From an uncultured Porphyromonas sp. (GTDB taxonomy: Bacteria; Bacteroidota; Bacteroidia; Bacteroidales; Porphyromonadaceae), in NCBI GenBank assembly GCA_943912835.1, contig CALTVJ010000015.1:1-28844 (forward strand): a stretch of 28,844 nucleotides of DNA, in the 5' to 3' direction. Of the stretch, positions 1 to 7,976 are shown piece after piece (the stretch's first letter is position 1; the number at the start of each line of letters is the position of its first letter). The notes under the pieces were generated by a model, which worked only from the letters and a program-made list of their open reading frames with translations, did not search any database and was not told where the DNA came from. A program made the position numbers and the translations under genes.

Positions 1-25
1 TTTTTGAGTTTTGACTACTTCTTTT

Positions 26-391
26 TTATAGACCTTTAGGGTTAGGACCATATTGGTTATCACCAGGCTCGCTATCAAGTATTGCGAAGTAGATATTGAC
101 GAATGGTACAATAATCCACCAACCTCTGCGACCTATGTCATGCATACGGCGTACACCTGCAGCGATGGCAGGGATGAAGGTCGCTAAAGTATATAGTTGA
201 GCTAGGTTGGCTAAGGCTGGAATACCTATGGCGCCAGCAATAAAACCGATAACGAAGCCTATAACTCCACTGATGATGAAGTTAAATAGTATAAAGCTCC
301 AATACTCACTACGTCTAGCACGTCCATCAAAGTTCTTGTAATTTACTGTAATACAGCTTACGAAGTACGACCAAAGAGTCTTGATATCCAT
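26..391 (-). CDS. DUF805 family inner-membrane protein
   Basis: A 121-residue protein of the DUF805 (YhaH-like) family, whose function is not established. The family blocks are visible: GRARRSEYW near residues 23-31, RMHDIGRRGWW at 82-92 and a C-terminal GDNQYGPNP at 110-118. Hydrophobic stretches at about 30-55, 57-80 and 90-105 suggest three or four membrane helices with the conserved basic motifs at the membrane surface. The length is normal for the family, so the gene appears complete. It lies 242 bases downstream of xerD on the same strand. That gap holds a -7-like motif (534-541) and a two-part hairpin (448-492), so it probably has its own promoter and a structured leader. Family assignment is firm; function is unknown. 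Confidence 0.88.
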   Translation of the reverse strand: MDIKTLWSYFVSCITVNYKNFDGRARRSEYWSFILFNFIISGVIGFVIGFIAGAIGIPALANLAQLYTLATFIPAIAAGVRRMHDIGRRGWWIIVPFVNIYFAILDSEPGDNQYGPNPKGL

Positions 392-447
392 TTGTTGATA
401 TGATTAATTCCGAATAGTTCTTGTTTCGGCTTTTTATGTTTGAGTCA

Positions 448-492
448 GAATGTGTAAGAACTAATGTTAGAAAAAGGCTAACACACACATTC
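448..492 (-). other. Two-part hairpin upstream of the DUF805 gene
   Basis: GAATGTGT (448-455) pairs with ACACATTC (485-492), and inside it GTTAG (466-470) pairs with CTAAC (478-482) around a 7-base loop. The two stems are separated by an unequal internal loop (10 and 2 bases). It lies in the presumed 5' leader of the leftward DUF805 transcript. A structured leader is possible, but no known riboswitch class is recognised. Confidence 0.35.
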
Positions 493-533
493 ACGTTTTA
501 TCAATAAATATTGCAGATTTTACTCTGTTTTTG

Positions 534-541
534 CAAAGATA
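534..541 (-). promoter_or_regulatory. Bacteroidetes -7 motif (TATCTTTG), candidate DUF805 promoter
   Basis: The minus strand reads TATCTTTG, a full match to the TAnnTTTG -7 box of the Bacteroidetes primary sigma factor. No TTTG -33 box is present at the expected 19-21 base spacing. A transcript starting here would have a leader of about 130 bases containing the 448-492 hairpin. Confidence 0.4.
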
Positions 542-567
542 ACATAAATAATTTAAGTTTCTCATCC

Positions 568-606
568 CTCAAAACTCTGTCCTTTGAGTGTGTGGTGTTT
601 TACACC
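568..606 (-). terminator. Two small hairpins just downstream of xerD
   Basis: Beyond the xerD stop, GGTGT-TTT-ACACC (594-606) and CTCAAA...TTTGAG (568-573 with 583-588) form two short stems. Neither is followed by a clear T-run on the minus strand, so a terminator role is only plausible from position. Confidence 0.25.
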
Positions 607-633
607 GAATACACTTGCGTCAGAGGGGGCGAA

Positions 634-1542
634 TTACTTTCTATTACGCGGGTGATAGCGATCTATTTGCTCGCGTAGCTGTTCGTTGTTGAGGTGGGTG
701 TAGATCTCTGTTGTGCTGATGTCTTCGTGTCCGAGCATAGCTTGTATGACTTGCAGGTTAGCTCCTCCATTGAGAAGGGCTGTGGCGAAACTATGTCTCA
801 ACGTATGGGGGCTGACCACAGACTGAATACCCGCCATAGCGGCTGCCTCTTTGACCAATACGAAGACCGTGATACGGCTGATGTTTTTACCTCGATTAGA
901 TAAGAAAATGTAGTCTTCGTAACCCCGTAGTGCTACGGGTGTATCGGGGTGCTGAAGGTAGGCTCGTAGCTCTGCAATGGCTGTTGTGCTGATGGGGACG
1001 ATACGTTCTTTACGTCCTTTACCCCAGATGCGTATGAAGCCGTCATCGAAATGACAATCGCTGTGTTTGAGAGCGCATAGCTCACTCACACGCAGGCCAC
1101 AACTAAATAGTACCTCAATGATGGCGACGTTGCGTTGCCCCTCAATCCCGCCTTTACTGCGTGCCGCCTCAATCATGTCATCGACCTCCTCAACCGTTAA
1201 ATAGTTGGGGAGCTTGTTGCGTACTTTGGGGAGCTCTAAGAGGCTCATAGGGTTTTCGCTTTGCTCGATATATTCCTCTTTGATGAGCCAATCGTAGAAT
1301 TTGCGGATTGCCGAGATTGTCCTAACGACACTACGAGGTTGTACCCCTTTATCGTATAAACTAGAGAGAAATAGTTGGATCTCTTCGTAACCTAACTTGA
1401 GAAAGTTGAGCCCCTCTTGCTCGCTCCAGAGGAGGAGCTTCTCTGCATCCTTTTTGTAGGCGATACAGGTGCTTTCGCTAAGTCCTAAACGAAATCTTAG
1501 GTAGGCGATATATTGCTCTGTAATTTGGGTCATAGTAGTCAA
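634..1542 (-). CDS. xerD: Tyrosine site-specific recombinase XerD
   Basis: A 302-residue tyrosine recombinase that, with XerC, resolves chromosome dimers at dif. All six catalytic residues are visible: R151 (in CGLRVSEL), K175 (GKGRKER), H246 and R249 (HTLRH), H272 (LGHEDISTTEIYTHL) and the nucleophile Y281. Residues 5-90 form the N-terminal SAM-like core-binding domain and 110-295 the catalytic domain. Length and the ending are typical of Xer proteins rather than integrases of mobile elements, and there are no att repeats or phage genes nearby. The start could be Met1 or Met4. It follows the ABC permease by 98 bases, a gap that holds a hairpin and one copy of the dispersed palindrome. XerC is a possible alternative name; a second Xer gene is not in view. 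Confidence 0.93.
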   Translation of the reverse strand: MTTMTQITEQYIAYLRFRLGLSESTCIAYKKDAEKLLLWSEQEGLNFLKLGYEEIQLFLSSLYDKGVQPRSVVRTISAIRKFYDWLIKEEYIEQSENPMSLLELPKVRNKLPNYLTVEEVDDMIEAARSKGGIEGQRNVAIIEVLFSCGLRVSELCALKHSDCHFDDGFIRIWGKGRKERIVPISTTAIAELRAYLQHPDTPVALRGYEDYIFLSNRGKNISRITVFVLVKEAAAMAGIQSVVSPHTLRHSFATALLNGGANLQVIQAMLGHEDISTTEIYTHLNNEQLREQIDRYHPRNRK

Positions 1543-1554
1543 TCAAATTGGGAG

Positions 1555-1584
1555 CTACCGAGAGGGCTTTTGTCTCTTCGGTAG
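1555..1584 (-). terminator. Hairpin between the ABC permease gene and xerD
   Basis: CTACCGAGAG (1555-1564) pairs with CTCTTCGGTAG (1574-1584) with one bulged base and a 9-base loop. It lies downstream of the leftward permease gene, but the minus-strand flank is not T-rich, so it may be a weak terminator or part of the adjoining dispersed repeat. Confidence 0.35.
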
Positions 1585-1610
1585 ATAGACGATGGTCGTC
1601 TAAGTGAGAG
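1582..1610. repeat. Dispersed palindromic repeat, copy A
   Basis: This copy contains the palindrome GACGA-TGG-TCGTC (1588-1600) followed by TAAGTGAGAG. It matches 15223-15251 at 25 of 29 positions by eye. A CTACCGAG motif, which also occurs beside the other copies, lies at 1555. Confidence 0.5.
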
Positions 1611-1640
1611 AGTTTGTAGGGGGTAGGTTAGAGAAAAAAA

Positions 1641-2384
1641 TTATCTAGCCCAAGGGCAAAAGATATATTCAAGAATATCCAAGAGGACGAATAAGACAAA
1701 GCCTAAACAACCCAATACGACAATCGCTGCATACATCTCGAGGTAGTCGACACGCATCCACGCATTGACGATATAATATCCCATACCCCGACTTGTCCCA
1801 TACGTCTCGGTAACAAAAAGCACAGAGATAGCTGTCCCGAGAGCGATACGCAGGGCACCAAACAAACTAGGAAGAATGGCTGGGAGATAGATATGCCGAA
1901 CGAAAGCCCAACGCCCAGCTCCTAAGGATTGCATTAACTTGATTGTATCTCGTGGAATTTGCTTGAGAGCATCTCTTAGGGAGATGACCAGTTGAAAGAG
2001 AATAATCAGCACAATCATCACAACTTTGGTCACTTCTCCCAATCCACAAAGAAGCATCACGACAGGCAAAAGGGCTAATTTGGGTATCGGATAGCTAAGA
2101 TAAACAAAGCTCTCAAGCATCTGCCCAAAGCGACGAGATGAGAAAAGTGCCCAGGCAATCGGTGTAGCCAGGAGGAGTGAGCAGGCTATGCCCCAAAGTA
2201 CGCGTATTAGGCTTACCCCCAGATGCTCCAAGAGTTCGCCAGAGAGCATCGTTGGTAAATGTTTGTAGACAGCAATAAAGTTGGGTAAGGCTGAGCTACC
2301 TATCCATAGAGACCCCAAGAGCCAAAGTGTATGGAGAAGCAAAACGCCCAAAATCGTGGCACGAATATGTTTAATCCATTTCAT
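1641..2384 (-). CDS. ABC importer permease, TauC/SsuC type
   Basis: An inner-membrane permease of the BPD_transp_1 family, with about six hydrophobic helices and the cytoplasmic EAA-loop region around the segment QSLGAGRWAFVRHIYLPAIL, which docks to the ATPase. The C-terminal half (GALRIALGTAISVLFVTE) is characteristic of taurine/sulfonate/nitrate-type permeases. I place the start at 2384 (MKWIKH, 247 residues) rather than 2411. This gives a natural hydrophobic N-terminus and cuts the overlap with the ATPase gene from 41 to 14 bases. It forms an operon with the ATPase (2371-3087) and the binding lipoprotein (3068-4057). The transported substrate cannot be read from this subunit. Confidence 0.9.
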   Translation of the reverse strand: MKWIKHIRATILGVLLLHTLWLLGSLWIGSSALPNFIAVYKHLPTMLSGELLEHLGVSLIRVLWGIACSLLLATPIAWALFSSRRFGQMLESFVYLSYPIPKLALLPVVMLLCGLGEVTKVVMIVLIILFQLVISLRDALKQIPRDTIKLMQSLGAGRWAFVRHIYLPAILPSLFGALRIALGTAISVLFVTETYGTSRGMGYYIVNAWMRVDYLEMYAAIVVLGCLGFVLFVLLDILEYIFCPWAR

Positions 2385-3087
2385 CTTTGTAGACCTTTTG
2401 TAGAGCAGCATGTAGTATTGTTTCGCTTGGTTTGTCGATGACCGAAGTAATACGCCCAGGTTTGCCTGATAAGATGATGGCGCGATGTGCCAAGGTTGCC
2501 GCTTCGTGTGGGTTGTGCGTCACGAGTATAGTTGTGCAGGGATAACGTTGCCATAGCTCCATAAATAAGGCTCGGCTACGCTCTGCTGTCACGACATCTA
2601 AGGCACTAAATGGTTCGTCAAGGAGTAGCAAATCAGGACGCATCCCAAAAGCTCTTGCCAAGGCGACACGTTGTCGCTGTCCGCCACTTAGCTCGTGAGG
2701 ATAACGCTCCATTAGACCTTCTAAACCAAGGGCTTGCAAGATGTCTTGGAGTTCGGGCTCTGAGAGGCTTCTACGTTGGAGCTCTTTGGGTAAACGAATG
2801 TTGTCGGCAACGGTTTTCCAAGGAAGTAGACCATAGTTCTGTGGAACGAGGGCGATTTGCTTTGTCTTGGCAGACAAACGTACCCCATCGACAGATACCA
2901 CGCCTTCATAATCATCAATTATCCCAGCCAGAACATTAAGTAGAGATGACTTCCCACTCCCAGAGGGACCTACCAAAGCGCAAATAATCCCCTGCTCTAG
3001 GGATAGATTGATATCCGTTAGAGCAGGGGTAATCTGACGTGCAGACGAATAATTTACATTTAGGTGCTTAATGTCTATGTTCGCCAT
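2371..3087 (-). CDS. ABC importer ATP-binding protein, SsuB/TauB type
   Basis: A 238-residue ABC ATPase that powers the importer encoded by its neighbours. Motifs in order: Walker A GPSGSGKS at 40-47, Q-loop Q83 (VPQNYGLLPW), signature LSGGQRQRVALARA from 133, Walker B LLLLDEP with D157 and E158, D-loop SALD, and switch histidine H191 (VTHNPHEA). The short length and the sequence around the Q-loop fit the sulfonate/nitrate/taurine group. The gene overlaps the binding-protein gene by 20 bases and the permease gene by 14 bases, so the three are translationally coupled. Function as an ATPase is certain; substrate is unknown. Confidence 0.95.
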   Translation of the reverse strand: MANIDIKHLNVNYSSARQITPALTDINLSLEQGIICALVGPSGSGKSSLLNVLAGIIDDYEGVVSVDGVRLSAKTKQIALVPQNYGLLPWKTVADNIRLPKELQRRSLSEPELQDILQALGLEGLMERYPHELSGGQRQRVALARAFGMRPDLLLLDEPFSALDVVTAERSRALFMELWQRYPCTTILVTHNPHEAATLAHRAIILSGKPGRITSVIDKPSETILHAALQKVYKDEMD

Positions 3088-4057
3088 CTGAATGTTCCGT
3101 AGGAAGTACAGAGCTTATAGCTTCTTCTCCTGTATAGTTTTCGCTTGGTACAAGTCCTTTAGCTCCGAGCCATTTGGCAACGTTGCCAACGATATAGCGA
3201 TGAGGATTGTCTACCGCAAGAGGACTCTGCGCCTTATTGAAGCTAGAGAATCCAGCACTTAGGATAACTTGCTCATCAACTTTAAGTAGACGTGCTGCAA
3301 TAGGTGCCCACTGCGCTTTGTCTGTGCTATTGAGATAGTCTACAGCGAGATTGTACCCTTGTACAAGTTTGTTTAGAGCTGTTGCTTTGTCTTTGGTGCG
3401 TACAGTATCTATAGCTAGCCCCGTGATAGGGAAAGTTTGTGCTTCGTTTGATGCAGAGAGGATTGTTAGCCCTCTAGTTAAGCCCAATCCAACGAAAGGT
3501 TGTGGCAAAACTGCTGCATCAATCTCGCCTTTGGCAAGCATCTCTAGACGAAGTGGTATCTTTTGTACTTCGACTTTCTCTACATCGCTAGGTTGTAGCC
3601 CAGCACGAGAGAGCATCTCATCTGTAGCATACTCGATAACGGTGTTTGATGATAAACCGATGCGTTTAGATTTGAGGTCTTGGATTGTCTTGATGCCAGA
3701 CTCTGCTCCAACAAGCATCTCAAACATACCATTTGTCGCAAAGAGCATTTGTACAGGAAGACCTTTGCTTTGCTGTATCATGATGGTTGTGTAGTCACTA
3801 ATCGTACCATCAATCTCGCCTGCTTGCAAAGCCGCATCACGCTCCATAGGAGATGTAAAAGGTGTAAGCTCGAGGTCCAGACCGAGTGAGTCGAAGTAGT
3901 GCTGCTCTATGCCCATAAGTAGAGGAAGGTGGTCTACACTTGGCATGACTCCGACAACAAGTTTGTCATTTACCTCTTGCTTTTGCTCGCTAGCACCTCC
4001 ACCACAAGAACTGAGGAGGAATGCCGAAGCAAGGAATGCTGAAATGAATTTTTTCAT
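3068..4057 (-). CDS. ABC importer substrate-binding lipoprotein, NMT1/SsuA-like
   Basis: A 329-residue periplasmic binding lipoprotein. The signal peptide ends in a lipobox with C18 (LLSSCGGG). The mature part has the NMT1/SsuA/TauA-like type II binding fold, seen in LVVGVMPSVDHLPLLMGIEQ, the DYTTIM block and KGEIDAAVLPQPF. Such proteins bind sulfonates, taurine, nitrate or pyrimidine thiamine precursors; the ligand here cannot be assigned. The C-terminus is His-rich (EHSDGEHRH, 321-329), and its last codons overlap the start of the ATPase gene. Translation of nth ends 8 bases upstream, so it is probably co-transcribed with nth. The importer set is complete (lipoprotein, ATPase, permease). 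Confidence 0.9.
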   Translation of the reverse strand: MKKFISAFLASAFLLSSCGGGASEQKQEVNDKLVVGVMPSVDHLPLLMGIEQHYFDSLGLDLELTPFTSPMERDAALQAGEIDGTISDYTTIMIQQSKGLPVQMLFATNGMFEMLVGAESGIKTIQDLKSKRIGLSSNTVIEYATDEMLSRAGLQPSDVEKVEVQKIPLRLEMLAKGEIDAAVLPQPFVGLGLTRGLTILSASNEAQTFPITGLAIDTVRTKDKATALNKLVQGYNLAVDYLNSTDKAQWAPIAARLLKVDEQVILSAGFSSFNKAQSPLAVDNPHRYIVGNVAKWLGAKGLVPSENYTGEEAISSVLPTEHSDGEHRH

Positions 4058-4065
4058 ATACTTAA

Positions 4066-4719
4066 TTATTTAAGTGTTTTGTTTAATTGTTTCTGATAAT
4101 AACGGCAATAGGACGTAAGTCCACACTCTTGACATTTGGGAGACCGAGCTGTGCAAACATATCGTCCATGTAAAATAAGCCAATGGTGTGCTTTGGGGAT
4201 AAGCTCTTGTGGGATATATTTCAGGAGAACTAACTCCGTTTGTAGAGGGGTTTTGCTTCTTGTTGTCAATCCGATGCGTTCACTGACACGGAAGACATGC
4301 GTATCTACAGCCATTGTTGGTTCGTCAAAGATGACAGAGCTAACTACATTAGCCGTTTTACGACCAACTCCAGGCAGTTTGGTTAGTTCATCACGACCTT
4401 GAGGTACTTCACCCCCATAGTCGCTGACGAGTTTCTGAGCTAAGCCAAGGAGGTGCTTGGCTTTGTTGTTGGGGTAACTGATACTGCGAATATATTCAAA
4501 GAGTTCCTCAACAGAGGATTGAGCCATACGCTCCGCTGTTGGAAAGTCCATGAAGAGACGTGGTGTCACCATATTGACACGTTTGTCTGTACATTGAGCC
4601 GAGAGGACGACTGCGACAAGTAGCTCAAAAGGGGTCGTGTAGTTTAGCTCTGTCTCTGCGATGGGCATATTTTCGCTAAACCAAGCTAAAATCCCTTCAA
4701 AGCGTTCTTTTCTTGTCAT
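4066..4719 (-). CDS. nth: Endonuclease III (DNA glycosylase/AP lyase)
   Basis: Base-excision repair enzyme that removes oxidised pyrimidines and cuts the abasic site. The helix-hairpin-helix motif LPGVGRKTANVV holds catalytic K121, and D139 lies in VDTHVFRV. The iron-sulfur loop is intact, with C189, C196, C199 and C205 in the family spacing C-X6-C-X2-C-X5-C. At 217 residues it is full length. It lies 40 bases after the TrpG/PabA-type gene and 8 bases before the ABC binding-protein gene in the long leftward gene run. No anomalies. Confidence 0.97.
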   Translation of the reverse strand: MTRKERFEGILAWFSENMPIAETELNYTTPFELLVAVVLSAQCTDKRVNMVTPRLFMDFPTAERMAQSSVEELFEYIRSISYPNNKAKHLLGLAQKLVSDYGGEVPQGRDELTKLPGVGRKTANVVSSVIFDEPTMAVDTHVFRVSERIGLTTRSKTPLQTELVLLKYIPQELIPKAHHWLILHGRYVCTARSPKCQECGLTSYCRYYQKQLNKTLK

Positions 4720-4759
4720 AACACTAATTGTTTAGAGTCGTATATAAATAGATGCTAAG

Positions 4760-5389
4760 CTATTGTTGCCTATTCTTTGGCGAGTTAATATAGTTATCAA
4801 CAAGGGATAACCACCCTGAGATATAGCTTGTCCCATCGGTCGTGATGATGCTCTCAGGGTGGAACTGAAGCCCCCATATTGGGAGGTCTTTATGGCGTAC
4901 AACCATAGTCTGCTTACCGTCTATATCCTCGCAATAGCCTTCTTCTATAAGTCCTCCTGCTTCGGGGCTCAAACTCTCTAAGTCTACAACCCAACTATGA
5001 TAGCGAGCTATAGCTGTGTCATCGGAGAGTGCTTGTAGAATGCCTTTTGAGCTGTGCCTTAAAGTACTCGTATGCCCATGAAGAGGGGCTGATAGATGTT
5101 TTAACTGGTAACCAAAATGAAGAGCGATGGCTTGACAACCCAAGCAGATACCTAGAATAGGTTTGGATAAACTAGCGAAGTTTGCCAAAGTTCTCATCAT
5201 CATCGCTTGCTCTGTCGGTAGACCTGGCCCAGGGGATATGATTAGACCATCATACCCCTCGGCTTCGTTTCCATTTAATTCATCGACACGCAAAACGTCA
5301 TAGTGATAGACTCCCTCTACCTCACGAACGAGTTGTACGAGATTATACACAAAGGAATCGTAGTTATCTATGATTAGGATGCTTGCCAT
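4760..5389 (-). CDS. Glutamine amidotransferase subunit of anthranilate or aminodeoxychorismate synthase (TrpG/PabA)
   Basis: A 209-residue class I glutamine amidotransferase that supplies ammonia to a chorismate-using partner. The nucleophile C82 sits in GICLGCQA; H177 and E179 complete the triad in QFHPESI; the oxyanion strand SPGPGLP is at 52-58; the N-terminus IIDNYDSFVYNL is the TrpG/PabA hallmark. No TrpE or PabB partner lies in the window, so tryptophan versus folate use cannot be settled. In a Porphyromonas-like organism a PabA role is somewhat more likely, by inference. It starts 15 bases after the pafA stop in the leftward run. Confidence 0.92.
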   Translation of the reverse strand: MASILIIDNYDSFVYNLVQLVREVEGVYHYDVLRVDELNGNEAEGYDGLIISPGPGLPTEQAMMMRTLANFASLSKPILGICLGCQAIALHFGYQLKHLSAPLHGHTSTLRHSSKGILQALSDDTAIARYHSWVVDLESLSPEAGGLIEEGYCEDIDGKQTMVVRHKDLPIWGLQFHPESIITTDGTSYISGWLSLVDNYINSPKNRQQ

Positions 5390-5404
5390 GAATTAGGGTT
5401 ATGT

Positions 5405-7075
5405 TTAGTCTTGCAGTAGCTCGGTGATAGGCTTACCGATTGTACCACTAGGAAGCTGCGTCTTCAATAGGAAGGCGAGTGTAGGAGCGATGTCGGTCAT
5501 ATATACCTCTCTGTATAGGTGCCCAGAGGGGACATTGCGACCCATGAAGATGAGAGGGATATGTGTGTCGTAGGGAGACCAAACAGAGTGGTCAGTACCA
5601 CGAGCAGGGTTGCCGTTGTTGCTAATGCTCCAGCCTGGCTGTGGAATGACAAAGATGGCTCCTGAGCGACGATGGTTGTAGCCGTTCACAACACGGAAGC
5701 GAAGCTCTTCTGGGAGGCTTACGGTGTTGGCGTCCTCAGCTCGTACGGCATAGGCGACACCCTCATCTCGTTTGAGCTCTCGGATAACATCATTATAGAT
5801 TTTTGTACGGTCAAGCCCTAAGGAGTCAATCTTTTGTTCGTCAAAGTAAACTTCATAATTTAAGATGTCCTTAAGTACCGTGGCTTCTGCTCCAAAGTTC
5901 TTGCGGATGACCGAGTCAAGACGTTTTAGAGTTAGGTCACGACGCCACTTTTTCCCAGGCAACTTACGGTCTTGTTTGAACGTGAGGTTGTGTGCTGCGG
6001 CATGGTCTGCAGTGATGAAGAAGAGGTAGCCATCTTTGCCGTATTTCCCGTCAAGATAGTCAAAAAACTCTCCCAAGGATTTATCAAGTCGTAGGTAAGT
6101 GTCCTCAATTTCGACAGAGAAAGTTGCATAACGATGCCCGATGTAGTCTGTAGAAGACAAACTCACAGCCAAGAAGTCTGTTGAGTCACGACGCATACCA
6201 AGTTGCTCGCCTTCTATTGCCGCTTTAGCCATATCGAGCGTGAGGTCATTACCCATAGGTGTTGTACGGATTACGCCGACACCTTTGTTTTTTAAGAGGC
6301 TCTTGGTATCGAGTGGTAATGTCGCTGGCACATCGTCCCAAGGTGTTTCATAATTGTTGCTATCCTCTGTGCTTGCTATATAAGTGCGCAAGGCATACAT
6401 AGGCTTCCACCCGCCTTTGAGATATTTCTCTGGCAGTCTTTTACGATTGAAGCTCTCTGCCCATCGGGGGAGTTCTTTCATATAGTAAGTACTACTGATG
6501 AAGTTCCCACTCTTGTCATCAAACCAGTAGGCAGCTGTTGCCGAGTGACCAGCAGGTAAGATGGCTCCACGGTCTTTGAGTGCAATCCCGATGACACGAC
6601 TTGTGAAGTTTGTGGCGATACGTAATTCGTCTGTAATGCTTGTAGAGAGCATATTGCGGGGAGACATTTGTCCTTGCTTGCTGTTTTCGGCTCCTACGGT
6701 TTGTACACTTCCATCTTCTGTGCAATACATCGACTTCCCATCATGATAAAAGTAATTGCCTGCAATACCATGAATGCTAGGTACGCTACCCGTATAAACG
6801 GTTGAGTGTCCTATTGCCGTTACGGCTGGTAGGTAGTTGATGCGTGTGTTGTGGCAGTTGTATCCCTTGTCGAGCAAACGACGGAATCCACCTTTCTCGC
6901 TGAATCGGTGATTAAATCGATAAAGGTAATCCCAGCACATTTGGTCTACAACCATCCCGACAACGAGTTTAGGTCGGTCGGGGTGTGTATCACTGTCTTT
7001 GGCATAGCTTTGTTGTGAAGCACTAAACATTGCTGTAGAAAGCATTGCTCCTAAAAACAGATTCTTTATATTCAT
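5405..7075 (-). CDS. pafA: PafA-type alkaline phosphatase, exported
   Basis: A 556-residue secreted phosphomonoesterase of the alkaline phosphatase superfamily. A signal peptide is likely cut after about residue 25 (QQSYA-KD). By comparison with Elizabethkingia PafA, the active site is complete: nucleophile T86 (TAIGHSTVYTG), N107, K167 and R169 contacting phosphate, and zinc ligands D44, D310, H314, D357, H358 and H496. The K/R pair and Asn distinguish phosphate monoesterases such as PafA from phosphodiesterases (NPP) of the same fold. It probably releases phosphate from host or microbial phosphoesters in the periplasm. It follows prmA by 7 bases; no phosphate-regulation box is evident. Confidence 0.93.
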   Translation of the reverse strand: MNIKNLFLGAMLSTAMFSASQQSYAKDSDTHPDRPKLVVGMVVDQMCWDYLYRFNHRFSEKGGFRRLLDKGYNCHNTRINYLPAVTAIGHSTVYTGSVPSIHGIAGNYFYHDGKSMYCTEDGSVQTVGAENSKQGQMSPRNMLSTSITDELRIATNFTSRVIGIALKDRGAILPAGHSATAAYWFDDKSGNFISSTYYMKELPRWAESFNRKRLPEKYLKGGWKPMYALRTYIASTEDSNNYETPWDDVPATLPLDTKSLLKNKGVGVIRTTPMGNDLTLDMAKAAIEGEQLGMRRDSTDFLAVSLSSTDYIGHRYATFSVEIEDTYLRLDKSLGEFFDYLDGKYGKDGYLFFITADHAAAHNLTFKQDRKLPGKKWRRDLTLKRLDSVIRKNFGAEATVLKDILNYEVYFDEQKIDSLGLDRTKIYNDVIRELKRDEGVAYAVRAEDANTVSLPEELRFRVVNGYNHRRSGAIFVIPQPGWSISNNGNPARGTDHSVWSPYDTHIPLIFMGRNVPSGHLYREVYMTDIAPTLAFLLKTQLPSGTIGKPITELLQD

Positions 7076-7082
7076 ATTGAGT

Positions 7083-7949
7083 TTATGTAGTCTTAATTAG
7101 CTCTACGCGAGCCCAGTTGTTACGTGTTTCTTGTGATGCATATTGCAAGCCCAAAGCTTTGCCACGCTCAACAAGCATAGGGATATCCTCTTCGTAGAAG
7201 CCACTCAAGATAAGTCGTCCTCCATCATGAAGTACGTCTGTGTAACGTGGCATATCTTCCCAAAGAATGTTGCGTGTGATATTTGCGAGTATGAGGTCGA
7301 AGGCTGGTAAGTCTGATAAGCTGCTTGCATCTCCTTGACGTGCTAAATCGATAGTAACGTTGTTGAGCTCAGCGTTCTCAAGGACATTGAGATAAGCCCA
7401 CTCGTCAATATCGATTGCGGTGAGCGAATGTGCTCCTTGTTTCAAAGCTAATATACCGAGTATCCCTGTGCCACAACCCATATCTAAGACTCGTTTACCT
7501 TGTAGCTCTTGTGATAGTATATAGGACATCATCAAGGCTGTTGTCTCGTGATTCCCTGTCCCAAAAGCCATCTTGGGGCTGATGATGATTTCTGTCTTGA
7601 CCTCTTTATTGGGTTCGTGAAATGGAGCCCTAATTTGGCAAAGATTATCGCCTATGATGATCGGTTGGAAGTAGTTTTTCTCCCATTCTTCGTTCCAATT
7701 GATGTCTGGCATTTCCTCTTTAGTCCAAGAGAAACGGAGGCCTTCAAAGGGCAAACAATCTATTAAGTTATTTAGCTCTTTGTCTTGAGGTAAGTTGTTC
7801 GGGATATAGGCTAAGAGTTTGTCAGTCTCTTGCTCAAAGCTATCAAACCCGATGTCAACCAAAGAAGCCGATAGCAAGTCGTATATGTCTTGTCGGGCAA
7901 CTTCCTCTGGTTGTGCTTTGATCTCTATAGTGTAGCGTGTATATTTCAT
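7083..7949 (-). CDS. prmA: Ribosomal protein L11 methyltransferase
   Basis: SAM-dependent methyltransferase that methylates ribosomal protein L11. The N-terminal 1-90 region is the PrmA substrate-recognition domain; the linker holds the conserved GTGNHETT (130-137); SAM-binding motif I is VLDMGCGTGIL at about 154-164; and the LANI block with N223 corresponds to the family NIL motif. At 288 residues it is normal length. It sits 27 bases after the acyltransferase gene and 7 bases before pafA. Assignment is secure. Confidence 0.95.
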   Translation of the reverse strand: MKYTRYTIEIKAQPEEVARQDIYDLLSASLVDIGFDSFEQETDKLLAYIPNNLPQDKELNNLIDCLPFEGLRFSWTKEEMPDINWNEEWEKNYFQPIIIGDNLCQIRAPFHEPNKEVKTEIIISPKMAFGTGNHETTALMMSYILSQELQGKRVLDMGCGTGILGILALKQGAHSLTAIDIDEWAYLNVLENAELNNVTIDLARQGDASSLSDLPAFDLILANITRNILWEDMPRYTDVLHDGGRLILSGFYEEDIPMLVERGKALGLQYASQETRNNWARVELIKTT

Positions 7950-7976
7950 GTAACGATGTTGATATAAAGGAATGAA

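Noticed and set aside
634..1542. xerD as the integrase of a mobile island
   Set aside because: Length, catalytic layout and lack of att repeats, tRNA target or cargo genes fit the housekeeping Xer recombinase.
1641..2411. Longer ABC permease beginning at 2411
   Set aside because: It adds nine residues and deepens the overlap with the ATPase gene to 41 bases; the start at 2384 is more natural.
3351..3794. 147-residue open frame antisense to the binding-lipoprotein gene
   Set aside because: Serine- and arginine-rich shadow of a conserved gene; no domain or start signal.
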